NCBI GenBank assembly: GCA_035531955.1
Contig: DATKRZ010000069.1
Location: 1 to 24,699 of the forward strand
DNA from: Bog-756 sp035531955
GTDB taxonomy: Bacteria > Actinomycetota > Acidimicrobiia > Acidimicrobiales > RAAP-2
DNA: 24,699 nt
Direction of reading: 5' to 3'
The position numbers and the translations under genes are program-made. Positions 16,031 through 22,016 of this stretch are shown piece by piece. The first letter of the stretch is position 1; each line of letters starts with the position of its first letter. The notes beneath the pieces are model-generated. The model saw only the letters and a list, made by a program, of their open reading frames with translations. It searched no databases and was not told where the DNA came from.

Positions 16031-16522
16031 TCAGCCCGCTACCGCGGCTGAATCGTTGCCGGACCCCGTGTTTGCGGGACTGGCCTGCTCCCCCGCGCCG
16101 GTGTCTGCGGGGCTGGTCACCCGGATGCCGTCGGCATGGTCGTCGTTCTCGTGGCGGAACGACAGATAGATGCGCATCAACGCCTGGCGCTGGTCCTCGG
16201 TGAGGTGGTGATCGGCGAAGATGTGCCGCGAGAGGTCGGTGTCGCCGTCCGGCTTCTCGAGGATTCCGGCCTGGACGTAGAGCGTCTCGGCCGAGATACG
16301 CAGGGCCTTGGCGATCTGTTGCAAGATCTCGGCCGAGGGCCGTCGGAGGCCCCGTTCGATCTGGCTGAGATACGGGTTGGAGATCCCGGCCAGCTCCGAC
16401 AGCCTGCGGAGGGACAGTCGCGCCGAGCTCCGCTGTTCACGGATGAACGAGCCCAGCTCGTTGAACCGCTCGGGCAGCTCCTTGACGAACTGGGCGCCCT
16501 CGGTGCGGACGGGATCCTTCAC
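16031..16522 (-). CDS. XRE-family helix-turn-helix regulator
   Basis: This is a 163-residue DNA-binding protein. A Cro/C1-type HTH occupies about residues 22-80: IREQRSSARLSLRRLSELAG, then SNPYLSQIERGLRRPSAEIL as the turn and recognition helix. A short middle part follows (ETLYVQAGILEKPDGDTDL), with an acidic helix LTEDQRQALMRIYLSFRHE and a disordered Ala/Ser/Thr tail. There is no ligand or catalytic domain. It starts with GTG at 16522, 16 nt after the RsiG-like gene's stop, with a GAAGGG about 13 nt upstream. A comparable small XRE gene lies some kilobases from mshA in mycobacteria (Rv0474), but orthology is inference. Its targets are unknown; neighbouring mshA is one candidate. Confidence 0.85.
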   Translation of the reverse strand: MKDPVRTEGAQFVKELPERFNELGSFIREQRSSARLSLRRLSELAGISNPYLSQIERGLRRPSAEILQQIAKALRISAETLYVQAGILEKPDGDTDLSRHIFADHHLTEDQRQALMRIYLSFRHENDDHADGIRVTSPADTGAGEQASPANTGSGNDSAAVAG

Positions 16523-16538
16523 GACCGGGCCGGGCCCT

Positions 16539-17081
16539 TCACGACAGGAGGCCGTCGACCGACGCCCGCCCCGTCTTGTGGCGGTCGACCAGCTCCGCCT
16601 GGAGGGCGTCGATCCGCTCGTGCAGCGCCCGCCGGTCGGCGGACACCCGGCTCTCGATGGCCTCGAGCCGCCCGGCGAGGACGTTCAGCTCATCGGTCCC
16701 CAGCTCCGAGAGCGTCCCGATCTCATGGGCGCCGAGCACGGCGTCGAGCTCAGCGGTGAGATCGGACTCCTCGGTGTCGGGAGTCAGCAGCTGGGGCAGG
16801 TGGCCGGGCCCCGGCGGACGCCCCGGTCCCGAGGACAGGATCCCGGGCAGGTCGTCGACCAGGGCGGCCAGGTCAGGAGTGCCGCCCGACCCTGAGTGCG
16901 AAAGGTAGGTGTGGACGATGTCGAGGCGACCCTGGATCAACCGTCGGAGATAGGAAAGGGCGACCTCGGCCTCTTGGCACTCGGTCCGCATGGACCGGAT
17001 TTCGGCCAGGGACCGGGTCCCGATTCCGTCGAGGTAGGTGCTGGCCAGAATGCGGTCGCGTTCATCCTTGTGGCTTGGCAT
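16539..17081 (-). CDS. RsiG-like anti-sigma factor with two c-di-GMP-binding motifs
   Basis: RsiG is the anti-sigma factor of WhiG in Streptomyces; it binds c-di-GMP on an antiparallel coiled coil using the signature E(X)3S(X)2R(X)3Q(X)3D on each helix. This 180-residue protein fits. Helix 1 (about 24-58) has Glu39, Ser43, Arg46, Gln50 and Asp54, an exact match (nt 16920-16967). Helix 2 (about 132-168) has Glu143, Ser147, Arg150, His154 and Asp158 (nt 16608-16655), with His replacing Gln. The linker between them is Pro/Gly-rich and the N-terminus acidic/basic (KDERDRILASTYLDG). ATG at 17081 overlaps the end of sodX by 20 nt. The partner sigma factor is not in the window. Function is inferred from motif and topology; a generic coiled-coil protein is the alternative. 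Confidence 0.75.
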   Translation of the reverse strand: MPSHKDERDRILASTYLDGIGTRSLAEIRSMRTECQEAEVALSYLRRLIQGRLDIVHTYLSHSGSGGTPDLAALVDDLPGILSSGPGRPPGPGHLPQLLTPDTEESDLTAELDAVLGAHEIGTLSELGTDELNVLAGRLEAIESRVSADRRALHERIDALQAELVDRHKTGRASVDGLLS

Positions 17082-17496
17082 CAGGCCCGATGGTACTCCC
17101 CGGCCATGGGCCAGGGCCGCTCCGCCCGACCGGGGCGTAGCGGTACACTGCCCGGCCGACCACCGAGGCCCTGGGCACCGGCCCGAATTGACGGCTGTCG
17201 GTGCTGGCGTCGGGGGCGTCGCCGACGACCTCGAGCGTGCCCCTCGGGCGATCGACGGCGACCACCCGCTTGATCAGGACTCGGGAAGGCTCCCTCGGGT
17301 CGCGGACGGCGATGACCTCCCCCGGCCGCGGCCAGCGGGGGGGCGGCCAGGGCCGGCCCACCACCACCAGCCGATCGCCGGGCAGGAGGGCCGGGATCAT
17401 CGAGGCGCCGTCCACCTCAACCCGCCGGAGCGACCGCCACGCCACGGCCACCGCGACCGCTGCCCCGGCCGCCACCGCTACCCGGAATCTTTCCAT
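17062..17496 (-). CDS. sodX: Nickel superoxide dismutase maturation protease (S26 signal-peptidase-like)
   Basis: This small S26-type Ser/Lys protease is expected to cleave the SodN propeptide so that the mature N-terminal His can bind nickel. A hydrophobic N-terminal helix at residues 5-21 is followed by the catalytic serine motif GASMIPALLPGD (Ser32), the box GEVIAVRDPREPSR, and the general-base lysine in VLIKRVVAVDR (Lys76). GDAPDASTDSRQFGPV near 92-107 is the usual signal-peptidase box. At 144 aa it is typical of the SOD-maturation subgroup. ATG at 17496 is chosen; the open frame upstream to 17991 runs over the sodN region and is a shadow. It is divergent from sodN, which settles the function, and overlaps the next gene by 20 nt. 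Confidence 0.9.
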   Translation of the reverse strand: MERFRVAVAAGAAVAVAVAWRSLRRVEVDGASMIPALLPGDRLVVVGRPWPPPRWPRPGEVIAVRDPREPSRVLIKRVVAVDRPRGTLEVVGDAPDASTDSRQFGPVPRASVVGRAVYRYAPVGRSGPGPWPGSTIGPDAKPQG

Positions 17497-17700
17497 CGCT
17501 CGCCCGGGTGGGTCACCCGGGACCGACCCGGCCGGGCGCGGAGGCTGGCGGAAGCTCCCGGAGCGACCGCTCCTTCGACCTGGGTGTTCGCCGGTCGACG
17601 AACCTGGGTAAGGTGACCGAAGAGAACAAGATGTCCCAGTCTGCACCAGGTGACGTCCTCGCCCGCCTGACCAAGCCGACAACAACAAGGAGTTCAGCCC
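17497..17700. promoter_or_regulatory. sodX-sodN divergent promoter region with an inverted repeat
   Basis: For sodN, a TAAGGT hexamer at 17609-17614 could be the -10 box. Just upstream is the inverted repeat GTTCG-n8-CGAAC (17586-17603), placed where an operator would cover the -35 region. The sodN ribosome site AAGGAG sits about 8 nt before its ATG at 17701. In Streptomyces sodN and the Fe-SOD gene are controlled by nickel. Whether this repeat is a nickel-regulator site cannot be told. The sodX promoter was not identified. Confidence 0.4.
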
Positions 17701-18120
17701 ATGCGCACCGCGGACCGCCTGCTCGCCATGATCGACCGCGTTTCCCCACCCCGGGTCGTGCACGCTCACTGTGACCTTCCCTGCGGTGTCTACGATCCGG
17801 CCCAGGCCCGCATCGAGGCCGAGTCGGTCAAGGCCATCATGGAGAAGTTCAACGGCTCCAACGACGAGACCTTCAAGGTCCGGGCCACCGTCATCAAGGA
17901 GGAGCGGGCGGAGCTGGTCAAGCACCACCTCTGGGTGCTGTGGACCGACTACTTCAAGCCCGAGCACCTCGAGAAGCACCCCGAGCTGCACAACCTGTTC
18001 TGGAAGGCGACCAAGACCGCCGGAGAGGCCAAGAAGACCAACGACGTGGCCGTCGGGGACAAGCTGCTCGCTCAGATCGCCGAGATCGACGGGGTCTTCT
18101 GGGAGACCAAGAAGGGTTAG
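17701..18120 (+). CDS. sodN: Nickel-containing superoxide dismutase
   Basis: SodN dismutates superoxide with a nickel centre held by the N-terminal hook of the mature protein. The precursor has a 22-residue leader ending VVHA, then the hook HCDLPCGVY, so His23, Cys24 and Cys28 become the nickel ligands (His1, Cys2, Cys6) after cleavage. The rest is the four-helix bundle with EAESVKAIMEKF, KEERAELVKHHLWVLWTDYF and HNLFWKATKTAGEAKK. The length of 139 aa is normal and the enzyme is cytosolic. ATG at 17701 has a good AAGGAG ribosome site. It is paired divergently with sodX, its maturation protease. No terminator is obvious after the stop. Confidence 0.97.
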   Translation: MRTADRLLAMIDRVSPPRVVHAHCDLPCGVYDPAQARIEAESVKAIMEKFNGSNDETFKVRATVIKEERAELVKHHLWVLWTDYFKPEHLEKHPELHNLFWKATKTAGEAKKTNDVAVGDKLLAQIAEIDGVFWETKKG

Positions 18121-18543
18121 ACGGGCATTACGTACTGAATTGCAGCGGAGCCATGGCCAGGTTCTTCCAATCCGCGCAGAGTCCCCAAGCTATTTTGGCG
18201 TGGCGTCCATCACAACCCCGGTGCGGTGGTCATCACCAGGCGACAGATGGGCGCATTTGGGCAGGGTGCCCGGGGTGCTCGGGATCAACAGGCTCGTCCT
18301 GTCGGTGGCATCTGGAAGACGTGGGAGCACACGCAGTACGGTTCGGTCAGAGGTCTAAAAGCCAGGCGTTGCGCCGGGAGACAGCGTGACTACGGCATAA
18401 ATGAGCCCACCGGCAAACACAACGTCTCCTTCATACTCGTTGGTTGTCCCGTTCCAGGCGCCCCCACGGCACCCAGCGGAGCTTTGATTGGTTCGGAATT
18501 GTCCGGCCCCCCGCCGCTGTAGGACCGCTTGTGTCTGAAATCG
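18121..18543. other. 423-nt region without a recognisable gene
   Basis: Frames on both strands here give peptides without family resemblance. Base composition is visibly less GC-rich than the neighbouring operons. It lies between sodN and the end of the frameshifted remnant, both of which point toward it. I see no terminator with a T-run, no tRNA and no repeat. Confidence 0.4.
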
Positions 18544-19046
18544 TCAACCCACCGGTGATGGGTCATGAAGGTTTGAATTGAGCATCTTGTCGTAGTCAGC
18601 ATGGGTAGCACAGTCTCTCGAAGGGTCCATGGTGTAGCGAGAACTATGTGAATGCCAGATGTGACGGTCATCTCCAGATTTGCCCTGACCCTGCCAGACC
18701 CCCCAGACCCAGCGACGGCGACCTTCATTTTGTAAGTGAGCGCCGTCCATCCGGAGTTGGCGGACACGTTCACGTTCTGGTCGACGGTGCCGCTAGAACA
18801 CGGGATGGTCACGGGCAGTCCGACGACCGGCTTATTCGAATCGAACGTGCAGCTAGGGGCATTTGTCACATTGACCGACTAAGTGACTACACCCCCCGAT
18901 GAACTGACCGCCCCATGCCATCGTACAGAGGACGGTCACCGACTGGCGGGCCTCCATTGACCGCTGTTGGGATGAGCAACTCGGTGTGTGGCTCCCGGAG
19001 AAGCGCTCAGCACCGTTATCGTGGCATCCCCCTTGGTACCAACCGA
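18544..19046 (-). pseudogene. Frameshifted remnant of a secreted beta-rich protein
   Basis: No single frame is open, but plausible extracellular-protein sequence continues from frame to frame. It reads DATITVLSASPGA (19028-18990), TELLIPTAVNGGPPV (ending 18941), SVTVLCTMAWGGQFIGGC (from 18942), and SVNVTNAPSCTFDSNKPVV onward (from 18878), which runs through VTIPCSSG and ALTYKMKVAVAGSGG to MTVTSG near 18650. A last switch may lead to DPSRDCATHADYDKMLNSNL, ending at the stop at 18544. Each join is a shift in the same direction (one extra base each). The peptides look like Ig-like or other beta-sandwich domains with paired Cys. It follows the beta-helix protein gene by 25 nt on the same strand and may once have been co-transcribed. 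Sequencing error is the alternative to real decay. Confidence 0.55.
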
Positions 19047-19071
19047 GGGTCCCTGTCGCCGAAATGCAGGA

Positions 19072-21417
19072 TCACGGGGTGATGGTGACCGTGGAAGCCG
19101 GGTCATTGGCCCCGAGCGGGGCCACCACGGTCGAGTTGTCGAAGGTCAGATGCGCCCCGTCGAGTGCCACCCATGCTCCGCTCATGGGCGGACCGTCGGA
19201 AGGTCGCCTGGCAAAGGTGACGCCATTGAACGTGAGGTTCCCCGGACCGTCGACCCAGATCCCCGCCGGTGGGGTACCGCTGAACCTGTTCCTCATGACA
19301 ATGGTTCCGCGGTTGAAGGTGACCGGTTGACCCGACCGGGCAGCGTCTCGGACGAGTCCGATGTCACCGGAGAAGTGGGAGTCGTTGAGGGTCACCGGCC
19401 CGGCGAGGGTCCCCTGCATGAGGATGCCCTTGCTCCCACCGGGTCGATTGATGGTGATGTTGCCCGCCCCGATCCCCGTGAGGTCGCTCTCGAAGTCCCA
19501 ACCCGCATCCGCCGACGAGTTGATGGTGACGTCGTTCAGGGTGGAGGCGGTGGCGTAGGCCATGGTCACCCCCTGGCGGCCGGCTTTGTTGATCGTGTAG
19601 CCGTTGACCGTGAGATCGGTCGTCGGTGGGTGGCCCGGTTCGAATCCGAGGATCAGGCCGTCCCCGTAGGTGTTGTTGGCGCTGACATTGTCGAGGGTCA
19701 CGTTGGCACTCGAGAGAATCCGTATTCCTTCCTCGTTCACCCATGGCAGTCCGCGATAGCCGCCTGCGAGGTTCCGGCCGTTGAGGACCACGTTGCTGAT
19801 GGTGACGTGCGACGTGTCCTTGATACGGATGATCGGTTCGACCTTGGCGGTGGTCCCTTCAGCCTTGACCTGCCCCTTGGACTCGGCCTTGACGCTGTCG
19901 TCGTAGGTCCCGCCGTTGAGGGTGACGGGCTTGGTGATCAGGATGCCGGCCGTTTTGTAGCACCCCGAGCCGTTGAACACGCCACCCGCCGGCAACGCGG
20001 CAATGGCCGCGGCCGGATCGGGCTTGCACCTCGATTTCCTACCGCGAGCGACCGCGGCCGGGATCGGCACCGCTGGCCCGGCGGGCAAAACCCCTGCCCG
20101 GGGCTTCGGACCCGATCCGCTGCCAGGGCCCGGTCGGGTGGTGGTGGTCGGTGCCGGAGCGGTGGTGGTCGGTGCCGGAGTGGTGGTGGTCGGCAGTGGC
20201 GATCCCCCAAAGACCTGATTCAAGAAGCCCACATAGACCGAGGGTGGCACATTGGCGTTGACCCCTTGTTCAACATTTTGCCAAAACCCTGCGGCGCCGT
20301 TTGCCAACCCGAAGTTGTATGCATCAAACAGAATCTGGGTGGTGATGACGGTCGGAGGATCGTGGGGGTTGATCCCGATGCCGATGAGTGTGGGAATTTG
20401 TGGTGCAGCTGTGTGGGCTTGCGCCAAAGCGGCCGGGACGAACGAGGTCCAAGCCGAGGTTCCCTCTGCCTGTTGGCTTTGGATGGAGTAGTAGTCCTCT
20501 CCCGCCGCTGCCCACGCTCCCCGGCCCTCACTCAGCCAGGTCGCGTACTTGTTCGGAAAGCCGCCCTGCCCTGCGGTCATGCCCACGTCAGCAGATGGCG
20601 TGAATAGGAACTTCAACCCCTTGGCGTGGACCAGTGCGATGGCCTGCTGGACATAGGTCAGGTTGCCGGTGCCCAGAGCATCCACCTCGGCTTGTGGCGT
20701 GCCGTTGGACGCCTGCCCTTCCGGGTCGTATTGCACGGCAGCCAGCCCCGGTGGGTTCGGCTGGCCGGGACCATACGGGCCGCCCGGTCCGAACACGCCC
20801 AGGATGCCTGGTGCGTTGGTGAGGAAGTTGGGACCAAAGCTGTTGAACAGCCAGGCGTGTGATGCCAGCGGATAGGCGGCCTTGGAGGCCGCAATAGCCG
20901 CTACCGTTGTAGCCACCGGGTCGCCGTTCGCCCCATCCGGCATAAAGGTATGTGGCTGGTTGAAGAAGGCGTTGGCGACGTTCTGCGGCAGGGCACCGGT
21001 CGAGAGTGACGTCAGGCTGTGGAGTTTCGCGGTCCCGATGATTTGATAGTCCTGCTGTGTCGACGGCACTGTCGCCGTGGTGCTCGGGTCGGTTGTGATC
21101 GTCGGGGACGGTGACGTCGACCCGGTGGCCGGTCTGGTGACGGTCGTTGCCGTCGATGCCATCGACGGGGGGACGGTGGGCGACGTCGGTGTGTCCGACG
21201 CACCCGACCGGATCCGCGTGCTCAGACCGACGGCGACCCCGTGGGCCGACGTGGCCGCAGGTCGAACCGTGGCGCTGAGTTCGATCGCCGTCGCTGCCAA
21301 TCCGGCGGCTGACATGGCGGCCGCCGCGACGACCACCGCCACGAGGCCAAAACGCTGCCTTCCGATGCGGTACTGGTGAGTTGCGTCGTAGATCCGCGCA
21401 TCCCGGTTGTTCCTCAA
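19072..21417 (-). CDS. Large secreted or surface protein: TIM-barrel-like domain plus right-handed beta-helix
   Basis: This 781-residue protein has no family I can name. An N-terminal hydrophobic segment (about 23-45, after RIGRQRF) is a signal or membrane anchor. Residues ~70-120 are Ser/Thr/Pro-rich. Residues ~122-404 look like a TIM-barrel, glycosidase-like domain (GLAAVQYDPEG near 224, HAKGLKFLFTPSADVGM near 264, IPTLIGIGINPHDPP near 341). Residues ~409-430 are a Thr/Pro linker. Residues ~465-781 form a parallel beta-helix of pectate-lyase type, beginning AGGVFNGSGCYKTAGILITK and then repeating T-h-N-x-V-T rungs such as HVTISNVVLNG and NVTLDNVSANN. Activity on a polysaccharide is likely but unproven. 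The start TTG 21417 has a strong GGAGGG ribosome site. The leader holds a c-di-GMP-I riboswitch, so expression is probably set by c-di-GMP. Confidence 0.8.
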   Translation of the reverse strand: MRNNRDARIYDATHQYRIGRQRFGLVAVVVAAAAMSAAGLAATAIELSATVRPAATSAHGVAVGLSTRIRSGASDTPTSPTVPPSMASTATTVTRPATGSTSPSPTITTDPSTTATVPSTQQDYQIIGTAKLHSLTSLSTGALPQNVANAFFNQPHTFMPDGANGDPVATTVAAIAASKAAYPLASHAWLFNSFGPNFLTNAPGILGVFGPGGPYGPGQPNPPGLAAVQYDPEGQASNGTPQAEVDALGTGNLTYVQQAIALVHAKGLKFLFTPSADVGMTAGQGGFPNKYATWLSEGRGAWAAAGEDYYSIQSQQAEGTSAWTSFVPAALAQAHTAAPQIPTLIGIGINPHDPPTVITTQILFDAYNFGLANGAAGFWQNVEQGVNANVPPSVYVGFLNQVFGGSPLPTTTTPAPTTTAPAPTTTTRPGPGSGSGPKPRAGVLPAGPAVPIPAAVARGRKSRCKPDPAAAIAALPAGGVFNGSGCYKTAGILITKPVTLNGGTYDDSVKAESKGQVKAEGTTAKVEPIIRIKDTSHVTISNVVLNGRNLAGGYRGLPWVNEEGIRILSSANVTLDNVSANNTYGDGLILGFEPGHPPTTDLTVNGYTINKAGRQGVTMAYATASTLNDVTINSSADAGWDFESDLTGIGAGNITINRPGGSKGILMQGTLAGPVTLNDSHFSGDIGLVRDAARSGQPVTFNRGTIVMRNRFSGTPPAGIWVDGPGNLTFNGVTFARRPSDGPPMSGAWVALDGAHLTFDNSTVVAPLGANDPASTVTITP
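20140..20195. repeat. Tandem repeat coding the Thr/Pro linker
   Basis: A unit of about 24 bp (ggtggtggtcggtgccggag) is repeated roughly two and a half times and encodes TTTTPAPTTTAPAP between the two domains of the surface protein. Such linkers are common between catalytic and binding domains of secreted actinobacterial enzymes. Confidence 0.75.
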
Positions 21418-21484
21418 GTTGCCCTCCGACCCCGAGAGGCCAGAGCAGCTCGTCAGAAGGCCCCGTATCTTGGCGCATCCGATT

Positions 21485-21554
21485 CGACAGCCCGGCTGAC
21501 TCGTGGAGTCCCGTGGTTCTGCGTCCCCCCCTCGCGGAGGGTTTGCCCTTATCG
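21485..21554 (-). ncRNA. Cyclic di-GMP-I riboswitch (GEMM-I) in the leader of the surface-protein gene
   Basis: Read on the minus strand, the leader has the GEMM-I layout. P1 pairs CGAUA (21554-21550) with UGUCG (21489-21485). The conserved GGGCAAAC follows. P2 is CCCUCC (21541-21536), GNRA tetraloop GCGA (21535-21532), then a G-run. The conserved GGGACGCA comes next (usual form GGGACGCAAAGCC; here GGGACGCAGAACC). P3 contains GACUC-CAC-GAGUC (21510-21498), followed by AGCCGGGCUGUCG, close to the family's AGCCGGGUUGCCG. The GNRA loop that docks into P3 is a hallmark of the class. The aptamer ends 67 nt before the TTG start. The ribosome site GGAGGG (21427-21422) can pair with CCUCU at 21439-21435, or with the P2 strand CCCUCC, so translational control is plausible. 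Whether ligand turns expression on or off cannot be read directly. Confidence 0.87.
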
Positions 21555-21561
21555 TCCATGC

Positions 21562-21584
21562 GCCCCGGAGCGAAGCTCTGGGGC
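21562..21584 (-). terminator. Strong hairpin between the zinc-finger gene and the riboswitch
   Basis: An inverted repeat with outer stem GCCCC/GGGGC and inner stem GAGC/GCUC around a UUC loop lies 114 nt after the zinc-finger gene's stop and 7 nt before the riboswitch P1. There is no U-run, so it could be a factor-assisted terminator for the upstream gene, or a structured 5' end of the riboswitch transcript. Confidence 0.4.
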
Positions 21585-21591
21585 TGGTAGA

Positions 21592-21621
21592 AGGCTACCC
21601 GCTGGCTCGCGCCGCCCACAA
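21592..21621 (-). promoter_or_regulatory. Possible promoter for the riboswitch transcript
   Basis: On the minus strand TTGTGG (21621-21616) and TAGCCT (21597-21592) are 18 nt apart, near sigma-70-type boxes. A start near 21585 would give a leader of about 165 nt that includes the hairpin and the riboswitch. This is a weak call from box similarity only. Confidence 0.3.
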
Positions 21622-21698
21622 GGGCCGCAACTGCATCGTCTCGGGGTCGTTGTCACGACACCAGGGACTCCGGGCCCCTGGACCATGCGACCTTCGGA

Positions 21699-21968
21699 TC
21701 AGCTGGGCGGGAGGCAGGCGGAGCAGGACCGAGCGAGGGGAGAATCAGCGAGCCGGGCGTCCTCGATCGGGGCCCCGCAGGACCCGCACACGCCGTAGGT
21801 GCCGTCGTCGAGCCTGGTGAGAGCCCCTTCGACCTCGTCGAGGAGCTCGTCGACCGCGTCGAGGGACGTCTCTGACGTGTGGAAGCCGTCCACAGCCGGG
21901 TTCGATCCATCAGCGGCATGGCCGACGCGTTGCTCCGGCGCTTGGACCGTGGCCTGGTCGGTCTCCAT
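21699..21968 (-). CDS. Short TraR/DksA-type C4 zinc-finger protein
   Basis: This 89-residue protein has the zinc ribbon of the DksA/TraR family: CGSC at 61-64 and CSAC at 82-85, with the typical intervening GAPIEDARLADSPLAR. The helix before it (SLDAVDELLDEVEGALTRLDDG) matches the family's lead-in to the finger. The long DksA coiled coil is missing, so it resembles the short actinobacterial members, some of which bind RNA polymerase. The start is ATG at 21968; the ribosome site is weak, and the frame is open further upstream where it overlaps the divergent gene. It is divergent from the aminotransferase gene with 48 nt between. A role at the transcription machinery is inference from family. 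Confidence 0.8.
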   Translation of the reverse strand: METDQATVQAPEQRVGHAADGSNPAVDGFHTSETSLDAVDELLDEVEGALTRLDDGTYGVCGSCGAPIEDARLADSPLARSCSACLPPS

Positions 21969-22016
21969 GGACGTCAGCGTACCCGCGTCGGAACGCCGGC
22001 CCGTAGGGTTGACGGC

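Noticed and set aside
14796..16169. 457-codon plus-strand open frame across mshA
   Set aside because: Antisense to mshA, whose motifs are diagnostic; a composition shadow.
17631..17774. Small open frame starting at the ATG at 17631 and overlapping the sodN start
   Set aside because: It overlaps sodN out of frame and has no family resemblance; the sodN ribosome site lies inside it. A leader peptide cannot be excluded but is unsupported.
18390..18650. Continuation of the open minus-strand frame below the remnant gene
   Set aside because: The peptide loses protein-like character after about 18650, and another frame continues more plausibly to a stop at 18544.
21562..21584. Hairpin as a riboswitch expression-platform terminator
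   Set aside because: It lies upstream of the aptamer in the transcript, so it cannot be the downstream switch element; it is more likely a terminator or a 5' structure.
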